DNA of 35,180 nt. Source: Alphaproteobacteria bacterium (GTDB lineage Bacteria; Pseudomonadota; Alphaproteobacteria; MPNO01; UBA830). The translations under genes and the position numbers were made by a program. Below, in pieces: positions 23,337 to 32,013 of the stretch; the first letter of the stretch is position 1, and the number at the start of each line of letters is the position of its first letter. The stretch lies in assembly GCA_022822405.1 (NCBI GenBank), contig JAJEBT010000047.1:1-35180 (forward strand), read 5' to 3'. The notes under the pieces were generated by a model that was given only the letters and a program-made list of their open reading frames with translations, had not been told where the DNA came from and did no database searches.

Positions 23337-23604
23337 TGTCTTGAAGGGTTTTTCTGAAGTTCTTCAGCATGTGGAGCACATCATTGTCGAAAGGCGGTGG
23401 CGGTGGCGCGACGTCGGCCGCCCAGCCAAGCACGTCCTGATCGTTCTGATCCAGCAGAGCCTCGAACCTGGCAAGCTGTTCGCCATTCATCCTGTCAAGG
23501 AAATTGGCGGCGAAGCCGCCTATGACCAGGTCGCTTTCCCTGGTGCCCCGCCTGAGGCTGCGGAACCGCAGCTTCCGGCGCAGCCTTTCATGCGGTTCAG
23601 CCAT
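23329..23604 (-). CDS. sdhE: Succinate dehydrogenase assembly factor (SdhE/YgfY)
   Basis: A 91-residue small helical protein with the SdhE hallmark RGTRESDLVIGGFA (RGxxE form, about residues 19-32) and FEALLDQNDQDVLGW. The family promotes covalent FAD attachment to the succinate dehydrogenase flavoprotein in the cytoplasm. The start is ATG 23604, with AGAGGGGCG just upstream. It overlaps the downstream mfd by eight bases. The C-terminal extension of about 30 residues after the core matches alphaproteobacterial members. Confidence 0.92.
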   Translation of the reverse strand: MAEPHERLRRKLRFRSLRRGTRESDLVIGGFAANFLDRMNGEQLARFEALLDQNDQDVLGWAADVAPPPPPFDNDVLHMLKNFRKTLQDIA

Positions 23605-23731
23605 CGCCCCTCTGCCGGATTAAACCTATAATAGCAGGAACGCCGGAAGCAGGGGAATCGTCGTTCTGCGCATCCGGCCCGGCGAGCGGCGGGTTCCCGC
23701 GTCGATCTCGCAACGGAATACCGGCCTTCGG
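23605..23731. promoter_or_regulatory. Divergent sdhE-mfd / recG promoter region
   Basis: This 127-bp spacer separates two divergent genes. On the plus strand there is a perfect TATAAT at 23627-23632, and the overlapping minus strand reads TATTAT, so either direction could use it. No good -35 hexamer is visible at the expected distance on either strand. The region must contain both promoters; the precise elements are uncertain. Confidence 0.35.
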
Positions 23732-25813
23732 ATGCGCCCGCAGATACTGTTTCCCTTGTTCAAGTCGGTCACCCACCTCAAGGGGGTGGGGCCCCGCACG
23801 GCGAAACTCCTCGAAAGCGTTGCCGGATCCCAAGTTCTCGACCTTCTCTGGCACTTGCCCGGCGGCATGGTCGACCGCCGCTCCGCTCCGTGCGTTGCCG
23901 AAGCCGCCGCCGGCACAGTGGTGACGCTTACCGTCGTTGTCGGCACCCACCAGCCATCGCGCGAACGCCACCTGCCGTACCTGATCAACTGTCGTGACGA
24001 TAGCGGTGAATTGGCGCTCGTGTTCTTCCACGGTCGGGAGAAGCACCTGTTGGAGGCGCTGCCCCCGGGCGAGGTCCGCGTGGTCAGCGGAAAGATCGAA
24101 TCCTTCCGCGGCAAGATCCAGATGACCCATCCGGACCGCATAGGCACCTTCGGGGAACTCGAAAGCATCCGCCGGATCGAGCCTGTCTACCCGATGACTG
24201 CAGGCCTCGGCGCCGGCGTGTTGCGCCGCGCTCTCGATGCTGCGCTGGCAGAGGTGCCGGACCTGCCCGAATGGCACGATGCAGCATGGAAGAAACAGCG
24301 CCGATGGCCGGCCTGGAAGGAGGCGCTCAGGACAGCGCATGAGCCGCAGACGGAAAACGATCTCGCTTCGGACGGTGCGGCGCGGGAACGTCTTGCTTAT
24401 GACGAACTGCTTGCCAACCAGCTCGCCCTGTTGCTCGTGCGCGCGCGCCAGCGGCAACGGCCGGGGCAGAGGATCACGGGCGACGGTTCGTTGCGCCGCC
24501 GCCTGATCTCGGAGCTTCCTTTCAGCCTCACTCCCTCCCAGGAGGAGGCGATCGCCGAGATTGGCGACGACATGGCGTCCGGTGCGCGCATGCTCCGACT
24601 GCTGCAAGGCGACGTCGGAAGCGGAAAGACCCTGGTTGCCCTGATCGCCATGCTGGCCGCGGTGGAAGAGGGAGCCCAGGCCGCTCTCATGGTGCCAACG
24701 GAACTCCTTGCCCGTCAGCACCATGCCACCATCGCTCCGCTGCTCGAGCCTCTCGGGGTTCCCGTCGTGCTGCTGGCGGGGCGGAACACCGGCGTTCGAA
24801 ACGAGAAGATGCGCATGGCGGTCTCTTCCGGTGCCTCGAAGATTTCGATCGGAACCCATGCGCTGATCCAGAAGAGCGTGAGCTTTCGCGATCTCGCGCT
24901 TGTCGTCGTCGATGAGCAACACCGTTTCGGCGTGCACCAGAGGCTGGCGCTCACCGGCAAGGGCGCCGCCCCCGACGTGCTGGTGGTCACCGCGACGCCG
25001 ATTCCGCGAAGCCTTCTGATGACGGCGTATGGCGATTTGGCGGTTTCCCGACTGACCGAAAAACCGGCTGGGCGCCAGCGCGTCGAGACTCGTGTCCTGC
25101 CGCTGTCGCGCCTCGACAGCGTGATGGCGCGTCTCGGAGACGCCGTCGCCCGCGGATGCCGCGCCTATTGGGTCTGTCCATTGATCGAAACCTCCGAGAA
25201 GACGGACCTCGCGGCAGCCACCGAACGGCATGCGGCGCTCGCGAAGCGCTTCGGCGCCCGCGTCGGTCTCCTCCACGGCCGCCTCGACGGCGCGCAAAAG
25301 GAGGCCGTGATGGCCGAATTCGCGGCCGGCAGGATCGATGTCCTGGTCTCGACAACAGTGATCGAGGTCGGCATCGATGTTCCCGAGGCGACGATCATGG
25401 TCATCGAGCACGCTGAGCGTTTCGGCCTCGCGCAATTGCACCAGCTGCGGGGAAGGGTAGGACGCGGCGAGGCCGGATCGACATGCCTTCTCCTCTATGG
25501 CCCGTCACCGGGACGCATGGCCGAGGCCCGTCTTCGCGCGCTTCGGGACATCGATGACGGCTTCGTGATCGCGGAGAAGGATCTCGCGTTGAGGGGCGCT
25601 GGCGAGGTGCTCGGAAACCGTCAGAGCGGGCTCCCCCGCTTCCGCGTCGCCGATCCGACCGCCCACGGCGACCTTGTCGCCGCTGCCCGCGACGATGCGC
25701 GCCTGATTCTCGAACGCGACCCGGACCTGGATTCCGAAAGGGGCCAGGCGCTGCGCATCCTGCTCTATCTCTTTGAGCGGGATGCTGTCGTGAAGAACGT
25801 GCTTTCGGGATGA
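23732..25813 (+). CDS. recG: ATP-dependent DNA helicase RecG
   Basis: A 693-residue protein, normal length for RecG. The N-terminal wedge/OB domain (about 60-150) starts after THLKGVGPRTAKLLE. The helicase core has Walker A GDVGSGKT (about 292), motif II VVVDEQHRFGVHQR (about 394), motif III TATPIPRSL, and motifs IV-VI with TTVIEVGIDVPEA and QLRGRVGRGE. The C-terminal TRG-like hairpin region includes DLALRGAGEVLGNRQSGLP. It remodels stalled forks and branched DNA. The start is ATG 23732. It converges with the DUF502 gene, with only nine bases between stops. Confidence 0.96.
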   Translation: MRPQILFPLFKSVTHLKGVGPRTAKLLESVAGSQVLDLLWHLPGGMVDRRSAPCVAEAAAGTVVTLTVVVGTHQPSRERHLPYLINCRDDSGELALVFFHGREKHLLEALPPGEVRVVSGKIESFRGKIQMTHPDRIGTFGELESIRRIEPVYPMTAGLGAGVLRRALDAALAEVPDLPEWHDAAWKKQRRWPAWKEALRTAHEPQTENDLASDGAARERLAYDELLANQLALLLVRARQRQRPGQRITGDGSLRRRLISELPFSLTPSQEEAIAEIGDDMASGARMLRLLQGDVGSGKTLVALIAMLAAVEEGAQAALMVPTELLARQHHATIAPLLEPLGVPVVLLAGRNTGVRNEKMRMAVSSGASKISIGTHALIQKSVSFRDLALVVVDEQHRFGVHQRLALTGKGAAPDVLVVTATPIPRSLLMTAYGDLAVSRLTEKPAGRQRVETRVLPLSRLDSVMARLGDAVARGCRAYWVCPLIETSEKTDLAAATERHAALAKRFGARVGLLHGRLDGAQKEAVMAEFAAGRIDVLVSTTVIEVGIDVPEATIMVIEHAERFGLAQLHQLRGRVGRGEAGSTCLLLYGPSPGRMAEARLRALRDIDDGFVIAEKDLALRGAGEVLGNRQSGLPRFRVADPTAHGDLVAAARDDARLILERDPDLDSERGQALRILLYLFERDAVVKNVLSG

Positions 25814-25822
25814 GTTGCCCGG

Positions 25823-26608
25823 TCAGGCGGAATGCTTTTCCCGGGGATTGCCGCCATCCTCGATGGTTTGTTCGGTGCTCGCGGGCGGGATCGTCTTCAG
25901 GTCGCCCGATGACGCGGCAACCTTCTTGATTTCCCTGTCTTCCCGAGAACGGCGGTCGGGCGGGGTCACGATGCCGCCCGAAATCACCATCTTGATGCCT
26001 TCCTCGACGGTCATGTCGAGAACGACAAGCTCTCTTCGCGGCAGAAAGAGCAGGTAACCCGAAGTCGGGTTTGGCGTCGTCGGCAGAAATACGTTTACCA
26101 CGTCGTCTGCGGTCAGGTTCTGCACCTCTCCCTGGGTCTGCCCGGTGATGAAGCCGAGAGCCCAGCTGCCGCGCCGCGGATATTCGAACAGCACAACCTG
26201 CCGAAAGGCATTCGATTGCTGTTGCAGGATCGTCTCGATGATCTGCTTTACCGCGCCGTAGATGTTGCGGATGACCGGCATCTGGGCGAGAACGGATTCG
26301 CTGATTCTCGTCCACAGGCGCCCCAGCAGGCCGGCGGTGGCCCAGCCAACGAAGGTCAGGAACAGGATTATGATGACGAGGCCCAGCCCCGGAATGGCGA
26401 AGGGCAGGTAGTTCTCCGGGTTGTAGGCATCGGGCAGCAGCGGCGTGATCTTCGAATCGACCCAGCGGATCAGCAGCCACGAGATGTAGAACGTTATTAC
26501 GATCGGTGCGGTAATCAGCACTCCGGCGAGAAAATACCCGCGCAGGCGGCCGCCGAAGCGGCCTCTCCTATGATGACCGCCTTCCCGGTGTTGCGGCTGA
26601 TTGCTCAT
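25823..26608 (-). CDS. DUF502 family membrane protein
   Basis: A 261-residue protein. A basic His/Arg-rich N-terminus (1-23) precedes two membrane helices (about 25-47 and 69-95), then a soluble domain with the DUF502 landmarks PVIRNIYGAVKQIIETI, LFEYPRRGSWALGFITG and NVFLPTTPNPTSGYLLFLP, and VEEGIKMVISGGIV. The last 45 residues are polar and variable. Function is not established. It is the last gene of a probable minus-strand run with frnE and egtD (56-bp gap). Confidence 0.9.
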   Translation of the reverse strand: MSNQPQHREGGHHRRGRFGGRLRGYFLAGVLITAPIVITFYISWLLIRWVDSKITPLLPDAYNPENYLPFAIPGLGLVIIILFLTFVGWATAGLLGRLWTRISESVLAQMPVIRNIYGAVKQIIETILQQQSNAFRQVVLFEYPRRGSWALGFITGQTQGEVQNLTADDVVNVFLPTTPNPTSGYLLFLPRRELVVLDMTVEEGIKMVISGGIVTPPDRRSREDREIKKVAASSGDLKTIPPASTEQTIEDGGNPREKHSA

Positions 26609-26664
26609 CTGGCTTCCCCTTCTCCGACCGCCTCCTCCGGGCGAGAGGCCGGTGGGCCCCGAGA

Positions 26665-27312
26665 TTATTCGGCGGTCGCAGTCAGCGCGTCGCGGTTGGC
26701 GAGGTCGAACACCTTGGCGATGACTTCCGGCGCCTGAGCCCCCGAAATAGCATATCTGCGGTTGATGATGAAACTCGGCACGCCGTTGATCCCGAGCCTC
26801 CGCGCGAGGTCGTCCTCGGCGACAATCTTGTCGCCGTCGCGGCCGCTTTCGAGGAATTCAAGAACCTCGTCGCGGTCGAGGCCCGCGCTCTCTCCGACCC
26901 CGGCGAGCTCGGCCCTGTCGCCGATGTCCCGCCCGACGGAGAAATAGGCATGGAACAGCGCCTCGACGAGCTGCGCTTGCAGGTCGAAGGCGGCGGCAAA
27001 ACGGATGAGGCGGTGTGAATCCAGTGTATTCGGTATTCTTTTTATTCGATTGAAATCGAAATTTATTCCCTCTTTATGTCCAGCGTTTTCCAGGGTCTTG
27101 AACAGCGGGCGAGCCTCATCCTTGCTGCCGAATTTCCGGATCGTGTAGAGATCCCGCTCCATGCCGCCCTTCGGCATGTCCGGATTGAGCTGGAAGGCCC
27201 GCCACCCGACCCGAAGATCATCCTGCGGGGACAGTTCTAGCGCGCGGCTGAAGCGCCGCTTGCCCACGTAGCACCACGGGCAGATGGTATCGATGACGAT
27301 ATCGACGATCAT
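26665..27312 (-). CDS. DsbA-family oxidoreductase (FrnE type)
   Basis: A 215-residue thioredoxin-fold protein with the active site CPWC at residues 11-14 (DTICPWCYVGKRRF), a helical insertion, and the cis-proline loop GINGVPSFIINRRYAISGAQ near 170-190. There is no signal peptide, so it is cytoplasmic, as is usual for FrnE proteins, which act in thiol-disulfide exchange and oxidative-stress tolerance. The frame is open to 27534, but the upstream part overlaps egtD; ATG 27312 starts at the first beta-strand after GAGGCGGAG. It is 16 bp downstream of egtD, so co-transcription with ergothioneine synthesis is likely. Confidence 0.9.
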   Translation of the reverse strand: MIVDIVIDTICPWCYVGKRRFSRALELSPQDDLRVGWRAFQLNPDMPKGGMERDLYTIRKFGSKDEARPLFKTLENAGHKEGINFDFNRIKRIPNTLDSHRLIRFAAAFDLQAQLVEALFHAYFSVGRDIGDRAELAGVGESAGLDRDEVLEFLESGRDGDKIVAEDDLARRLGINGVPSFIINRRYAISGAQAPEVIAKVFDLANRDALTATAE

Positions 27313-27328
27313 CTCCGCCTCGCAGCTT

Positions 27329-28330
27329 TCATGGCCCTCCGGCACCGTCTGGCGCGCCTGCCTCAAGATAGTGCAGGCCGAACAGGTTTTCCGAATCCGT
27401 CCAGCATTTGCGGAATGCGAACCCGGCACGGGCGCAAAGGCGCCGGAACTGCTGGACGGTGAACTTGTAGGAATTCTCGGTATGTATGTATTCGCCGGCT
27501 CTGAAGAAGAACTCTTTCGGGCCGACGGACGCACTTTGGTCGCGCTTGCTGATCAAACGCATTTCTATCTTGCCGTCCTTTTCGAGATAGGGGGCGTGAT
27601 GGTCGAAACCGTCGATATCGAAGCTTCCTTCGAGTTCGGCGTTGATGCGATTGAGCAGATTGAGGTTGAACTCGGCCGTGACGCCGTCGGTATCGTTATA
27701 GGCGGCATAGAGCGTGTCCGGGTTCTTTTTGAGATCGGTCCCGATCAGGAGACCGCCATCGCTGCCGAGCATGGTTCTGATGCGCCGCAGAAGGGCAAGC
27801 GCCTCCTGCGGATGGAAATTGCCTATCGTCGAACCGGGAAAGAACGCGACGCGCTGTGCTCCGGGCCGGTGTTCCGGATTGGGGACCTCGAACTTGCGGG
27901 TGAAGTCCGCGCACACGGCGAGTACGGAAACCTCGGGGTAGTCGCGCGCCAGGGCTTCGGCGCTTTCGACAAGGAACTCCCTCGAGATGTCGACAGCCGT
28001 GTATTGCGCAAGGTCCGGGATTGCGTCGAGCAGCATCCTGATCTTGATGCTCGCGCCGCTTCCAAGCTCGATGAGATGGGCTCCGGGGCCGATCAGGCGG
28101 GAAATGTGCTCGGCGTTGTCCTTGAGGAGCCCGATTTCGGTACGTGTCGGATAGTAGGCGTCAAGCTCGCAGATCCGGTCAAAAAGCCGCGAGCCGCGTT
28201 CGTCGTAGAAGAACTTGCAGGGCAGGCTTTTGGGACTGTCGGAAAGGCCGGAGATCACCGCGGATTCGAAATCATCGATCCGGTGATCGCAGTCAATCAC
28301 CGGAACTGAATTTTGAGAATTATCGTACAA
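27329..28330 (-). CDS. egtD: L-histidine N(alpha)-methyltransferase EgtD
   Basis: A 333-residue DUF2260-type methyltransferase. Landmarks are LPCKFFYDERGSRLFDRI, YYPTRTEIGLL, the SAM site HLIELGSGASIKIRMLLDA and TAVDIS, then FFPGSTIGNFHP and a C-terminal EYIHTENSYKFT. EgtD makes hercynine (N-trimethyl-histidine) from histidine and three SAM, the first step of ergothioneine synthesis. No ATG fits; the start is TTG 28330, with AGGGA about ten bases upstream. EgtB, which normally sits beside EgtD in proteobacteria, is not in the window. It probably heads the egtD-frnE-DUF502 run, with an AT-rich likely promoter at about 28340-28385. Confidence 0.93.
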   Translation of the reverse strand: MYDNSQNSVPVIDCDHRIDDFESAVISGLSDSPKSLPCKFFYDERGSRLFDRICELDAYYPTRTEIGLLKDNAEHISRLIGPGAHLIELGSGASIKIRMLLDAIPDLAQYTAVDISREFLVESAEALARDYPEVSVLAVCADFTRKFEVPNPEHRPGAQRVAFFPGSTIGNFHPQEALALLRRIRTMLGSDGGLLIGTDLKKNPDTLYAAYNDTDGVTAEFNLNLLNRINAELEGSFDIDGFDHHAPYLEKDGKIEMRLISKRDQSASVGPKEFFFRAGEYIHTENSYKFTVQQFRRLCARAGFAFRKCWTDSENLFGLHYLEAGAPDGAGGP

Positions 28331-28643
28331 GCTCTTGTTTCCCTGATAGTTTCAATATCTAGAATACGGAGTTTCCGATATGCTGGAAAGAATCCGGGAG
28401 CGGTTCCACCGTTGTCCCCATCCCGGCAGGTTGTGCTGCCGAATCTTAGGCGGTAGCGAAAGACATGACAACCGCCTGCCTGCAACGGGGATCCTTCACG
28501 GCAAACTCTCATTCTCCGGCACCGCGGTCGGCAGCCTTCTCCGGACCAATGAGGGTTCGTCGGTTGCCGCAAACGCTGCACGCGTCCCGCGATCATGATG
28601 ACGTGCGCGGTCTCCTGGTCGACTTCCGTCCGGCCTTGCCGCC
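28331..28643. other. 313-bp intergenic region without a supported gene
   Basis: This lies between the stop of the MFS gene and the TTG start of egtD, both on the minus strand. The AT-rich stretch next to egtD (28340-28385) reads TTCCAG, 16 bases, TATTCT on the minus strand, a weak but plausible promoter. The frames crossing the region (28297-28686 minus, 28465-29175 plus) have no recognisable protein features. No terminator with a U-tract and no RNA gene could be identified. Confidence 0.5.
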
Positions 28644-29879
28644 TCAGCCCCCGTATCTGCCGCGGGCAGTGACGAACGTGAGGCACGCCGCGGCCACGAA
28701 CAGGCCGCAGATCCAGAATACCCAGCTGCCGTCATACGTGTCCATTGCAAGGCCCAGGACCAGCGGTATGAGCGCTCCCCCGAGGTTGGAGCCGGTGGAG
28801 GCGAAGCCCATGACCTTGCCCATCGACCCCTGCGGCGTCACCGAACGCAGTAGCAGGTCGCGCGACGGGATCAGCAGTCCGATCAGGTATCCGGCCACCG
28901 CCAGGAGCAGAGCGAGCGCGATGCTGCCAACGTCCAGCCATCCGAGGAACCAGATGATCACGGCCGCAGGCACGAGCGTCGCCAGGGCGGTGGCGATCCG
29001 CGGCCCGAACCGGTCGGCCACGAAGCCTCCTGAGAGGATCCCGAGAACCGAGCCGATGGTGAAGGTCGTCAGCGCGGTCGCCGCGACGATCGCCGGCGTT
29101 CCATGGAGATCGCCGAGCGCCGCCACGAGGAAGGTTCGAAGGCCGCCGTTGCCCATCTGGTGCAGTACGAAATAGAGGAAGCACATGAGCACCGGCACCG
29201 AAAGAAGCAGGCGCAGACCGCTGGCGGTCGACATCTTCGGCGCAGGCGTCCGCTTCCTGCCGTCCGCCGAATCGCCCGGCGGGCTGCTGTCGCCAAGCAC
29301 GGAGCGCTGGGTGAGAAGGAGGAGCGCGGCCAGGAGCCCGATGACCCCGATCAGAAGGAATGACGCCCGCCAGTGCCACAGCACCGCAATGCCCGTCATG
29401 AATACGGGCGCCACCGCGAATCCGATATAACCGGTGGCCGAGTGAATGGAAAAGGCTCGGCCCATCCGGCTTTCACTGACCCGCGCCGACAGGATGGCGT
29501 AATCCGCGGGATGGAAGACCGTGTGGCCGATGCCGGCGACAGCGGCCAAGACGAGGAGTTGCCAGTAGGCGGTGGCCAGCCCGAAGAGGCCGATCGCCGT
29601 CGCCTCGAGCGCGAGACCGCCGATCAGGACTGCTCGCGCGCCCACGCGGTCGACGATGAAGCCGACCGGGGTCTGCAGGATGAAGGTTGCGGTCGCGAAC
29701 ACCGTGGTCACGAGGGCGATCCTCGTGTAGGCGAGATCGCCGCTCAGGTCGAACGCCTGGATCAGGATCAGGTACATCGGCGGGATGACCTGCCAGTAGG
29801 CGTGACTCATCATGTGCGGAAAGCACACCAGCCCAATGATCCGCGCATCGCGGCCGAAAACCCCCGAGATCTGCGTCAA
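28644..29879 (-). CDS. MFS transporter (fosmidomycin-resistance Fsr-like group)
   Basis: A 411-residue major facilitator with about 12 helices. The N-terminus has HMMSHAYWQVIPPMYLIL in helix 1, the loop 2-3 motif GFIVDRVGARAVLIGG, and HTVFHPADYAILSARV, which resembles the Fsr and related exporter group. The frame is open to 30116, but that part is not membrane-like. TTG 29879 is preceded by GGAGGGG with a nine-base spacer and gives a normal N-terminus. Its substrate is unknown. It starts divergently from the heme-oxygenase-fold gene (about 175 bp between), so the two may share regulation. Confidence 0.88.
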   Translation of the reverse strand: MTQISGVFGRDARIIGLVCFPHMMSHAYWQVIPPMYLILIQAFDLSGDLAYTRIALVTTVFATATFILQTPVGFIVDRVGARAVLIGGLALEATAIGLFGLATAYWQLLVLAAVAGIGHTVFHPADYAILSARVSESRMGRAFSIHSATGYIGFAVAPVFMTGIAVLWHWRASFLLIGVIGLLAALLLLTQRSVLGDSSPPGDSADGRKRTPAPKMSTASGLRLLLSVPVLMCFLYFVLHQMGNGGLRTFLVAALGDLHGTPAIVAATALTTFTIGSVLGILSGGFVADRFGPRIATALATLVPAAVIIWFLGWLDVGSIALALLLAVAGYLIGLLIPSRDLLLRSVTPQGSMGKVMGFASTGSNLGGALIPLVLGLAMDTYDGSWVFWICGLFVAAACLTFVTARGRYGG

Positions 29880-30055
29880 CTGCTCGCCCCTCCATTCGTG
29901 CCGGCAGGATAGCGCCTCACCGCGGCCGTCAAAAGCCCGCGGAGCGCCATTGGCGGCGCCGCAGGCGTGGCGGTGTTTCCCGGCTCCCGTTTCCGGTGTA
30001 ACTTGCCGGCCACCGGCCGAATCGGGAACCGCAGGCCGCGAGAGGAGGAAACAGC

Positions 30056-30808
30056 ATGGCTGCAAGCAAGTACGGCAGGGAAGCCGCCGAAGGGGTGATC
30101 GCGCTGCGCGAGGCATGGCACACGAAGGACCATCCGTTCTACATGGATTTTTTCAACGGCAAGATCGGGCTTGAGCCGATGGGCAAGCTGATGGCCCAGC
30201 ACTACCAGCATGTCAGCCGGGTGCTGCCGAGTCTCGGAATACTTTATTACAAGTCCCCGCCGGAGGCCCGCGAGTTCGTGCTCGAGAATCTGGCGGAAGA
30301 GGAGGGGATGATTGCCGGACCCGGGGAGGACCGCGAGCCCCACGACCACATGGAACTGATATTCCGCTTCTGCAGGGCAGCGGGAATGACCGACGAGGAG
30401 GTGAAGGCGACCGAGCAGCTCCCGGCATGGCGCGCCCGCTCATATTTCTACCTGAACACGGTGCAGGACATGCCGATCGGGGTGGTGCTGGCGATGCAGA
30501 GCACGCAGGAAGGCCAGCAGCCGGCGATCAACGGTGAGCGGACGCTGCCAGCGTTCGAGAAATATCACGGCTATGGCATCGATGCGCCCGAGATCGAGTT
30601 CTTCTCCGAACATTACATCGCCGATGCCGACCATTCGAGCCGCCAGCTGCAACTGGTCGAGGAACTGATCACGTCGCCGGAACTGCGCGACCAGGCGCTT
30701 GAGGTGGCCGAGACCCAGGTCAAGACACGCTGGGCCGGAATGAACGACATCTACCGGACGGCGGTCCTCGGAGAACGCGATCCGCTGCCGGCGGCAGTCG
30801 CCGTCTGA
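30056..30808 (+). CDS. Heme-oxygenase-fold protein of the PqqC/TenA/CADD superfamily, possible diiron oxidase
   Basis: A 250-residue all-helical protein of the TenA/PqqC superfamily (HPFYMDFFNGKIGLEPM near the N-terminus; LENLAEEEG at 76-84). Candidate metal ligands follow the heme-oxygenase-like diiron oxidase pattern: Glu81-83, His96 or His98, and the strict triad His186-x3-Asp190-x2-His193 (SEHYIADADHSS), as in CADD. The expected middle Glu may be Glu152, or replaced by Gln148. A short insertion separates the first Glu and His. It is not a thiaminase TenA (no matching active cysteine) and there are no pqq genes nearby. Function is unknown. The ribosome-binding site is GAGAGGAGG. It converges with the beta-propeller gene. 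Confidence 0.85.
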   Translation: MAASKYGREAAEGVIALREAWHTKDHPFYMDFFNGKIGLEPMGKLMAQHYQHVSRVLPSLGILYYKSPPEAREFVLENLAEEEGMIAGPGEDREPHDHMELIFRFCRAAGMTDEEVKATEQLPAWRARSYFYLNTVQDMPIGVVLAMQSTQEGQQPAINGERTLPAFEKYHGYGIDAPEIEFFSEHYIADADHSSRQLQLVEELITSPELRDQALEVAETQVKTRWAGMNDIYRTAVLGERDPLPAAVAV

Positions 30809-30817
30809 CCCCCGCCT

Positions 30818-30838
30818 CGCCGGACACCAGGTCCGGCG
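30818..30838. terminator. Hairpin between convergent genes
   Basis: CGCCGGAC at 30818-30825 pairs perfectly with GTCCGGCG at 30831-30838 around a five-base loop (ACCAG). It is placed exactly between the stops of the PqqC-like gene and the convergent beta-propeller gene. The stem is strong but has no U-tract. It is a probable bidirectional terminator. Confidence 0.6.
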
Positions 30839-30842
30839 CCGC

Positions 30843-31796
30843 TCAGCGATCGAGATAGAGCAGCGTCTCCGGCATGGTGCCGCCGGCGGGGAAACCGCCG
30901 TCGGCCGTGGAGGCTCGCTCCAGGTCTATCCTCGTGATGTCGCCATTGGCAAGCGCGACAAGTGCGTGGCGCCCGTCGGGTTCGGGAAGTGCGTGGAACG
31001 GTTCGGCGGGCACCTCGACGACCCTTCGGGATGTCAGATCATCGCTATCGAGCAGTTCCACGTAGCCGCGGTCGCCCGGTTCGTCGTAGGTCGTCACGAT
31101 CAGCAGCCGGCCGTCGCGGCTGTTGAACGGCCAGCCCGGCACGCCGGTCAGCGGGACCGATTGTGCTACCTCCCGGGACGACAGCTCGACGACATGCAGC
31201 AGCGGCCGGTGAAAGTCCCCGACATAGAGCCTGGCTCCGTCGGGCGACACGCGAATCGCCTGCGCCCCGACCGGCACCGGAATGTGGCCGACGACCCGCC
31301 GCGCCGCCACGTCGACCTCGACGACGACCGGATATTCCTTGGCCGAAAACCACACGGTAGCCCCGTCGGGCGACGCCGCCAGGAAATGCCCGGGAACCTC
31401 GAGCCAGATCGTGTGCTCGATCTCCCTGCTTGCGGGGTCGATGACCAGGACGCAGCAGTTGTGGTCGACCGTCACCCAGATGTAACCGTCGGTGTCGGTC
31501 ATCATAGCGTGCGGTGCACGATAGAGGCCGAGATCCATGTGCCCGTCGAAAGTCATTTTTTCGAGGTCGACGACGCCAAGCCGATTGTCGGGCTTGTTCG
31601 GACCGTAATCCTTGTCGCCGTAGAGCGAGACAAACGCGTACCTGCGGTCTGCTGTCACCGCGATCTCGTGGGGCTTGGCAATATCCTTCTCGCCGACCGG
31701 CACCACGGCCAGCGGCTTTCCGGTGGCCGCATCGAACGCGGTCAGGCTGACGTTCTCCTTGACAGTCGCGAGGATGATCTCCTGGCCTTCGCTCAT
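30843..31796 (-). CDS. YVTN-type beta-propeller protein, apparently cytoplasmic
   Basis: A 317-residue protein built of repeated beta-propeller blades; repeats are visible as PHEIAVTADRRYAFVSLYG, PHAMMTDTDGYIWVTVD, GHFLAASPDGATVWFSA, AIRVSPDGARLYVGD and WPFNSRDGRLLIVTT. These are the YVTN/lactonase-like repeats. There is no signal peptide (starts MSEGQEIILATVKENVS), whereas many relatives are periplasmic. ATG 31796 has GGAGGT upstream and is preferred over a frame opening at 31955. A CC pair (VDHNCCVLVID) lies in the third blade. The enzymatic or scaffold role is unknown. Confidence 0.85.
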   Translation of the reverse strand: MSEGQEIILATVKENVSLTAFDAATGKPLAVVPVGEKDIAKPHEIAVTADRRYAFVSLYGDKDYGPNKPDNRLGVVDLEKMTFDGHMDLGLYRAPHAMMTDTDGYIWVTVDHNCCVLVIDPASREIEHTIWLEVPGHFLAASPDGATVWFSAKEYPVVVEVDVAARRVVGHIPVPVGAQAIRVSPDGARLYVGDFHRPLLHVVELSSREVAQSVPLTGVPGWPFNSRDGRLLIVTTYDEPGDRGYVELLDSDDLTSRRVVEVPAEPFHALPEPDGRHALVALANGDITRIDLERASTADGGFPAGGTMPETLLYLDR

Positions 31797-32013
31797 GGTG
31801 ACACCTCCCGCTCCGTTGACGCGCCCGCTGGGGACGCCCCGGCATGCCTTGCTGACCGGGCCCGTCCACGATTCCGTACGGCTCCGTATTCTCGGCCTCT
31901 TCAATAATGGCAGGTAAAGCCGTAGTTGCAAGGATTTGCAACGGGTATCTCTCATGCATGCCGGTGCGGTGCGGCGGCCTCCGTCGAGACGCGCAGGATC
32001 TTGACTTCCTTCT

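Noticed and set aside
23597..25441. A 614-codon open frame on the minus strand
   Set aside because: It is entirely antisense to recG, whose helicase motifs are unmistakable; long antisense frames are expected in GC-rich DNA.
30056..30808. TenA thiaminase II, to match the thiamine-precursor transporter at 2.2-4.8 kb
   Set aside because: The protein lacks a recognisable TenA active-site cysteine pattern and instead has a diiron-type His-x3-Asp-x2-His triad; it is also 25 kb from the thi operon.
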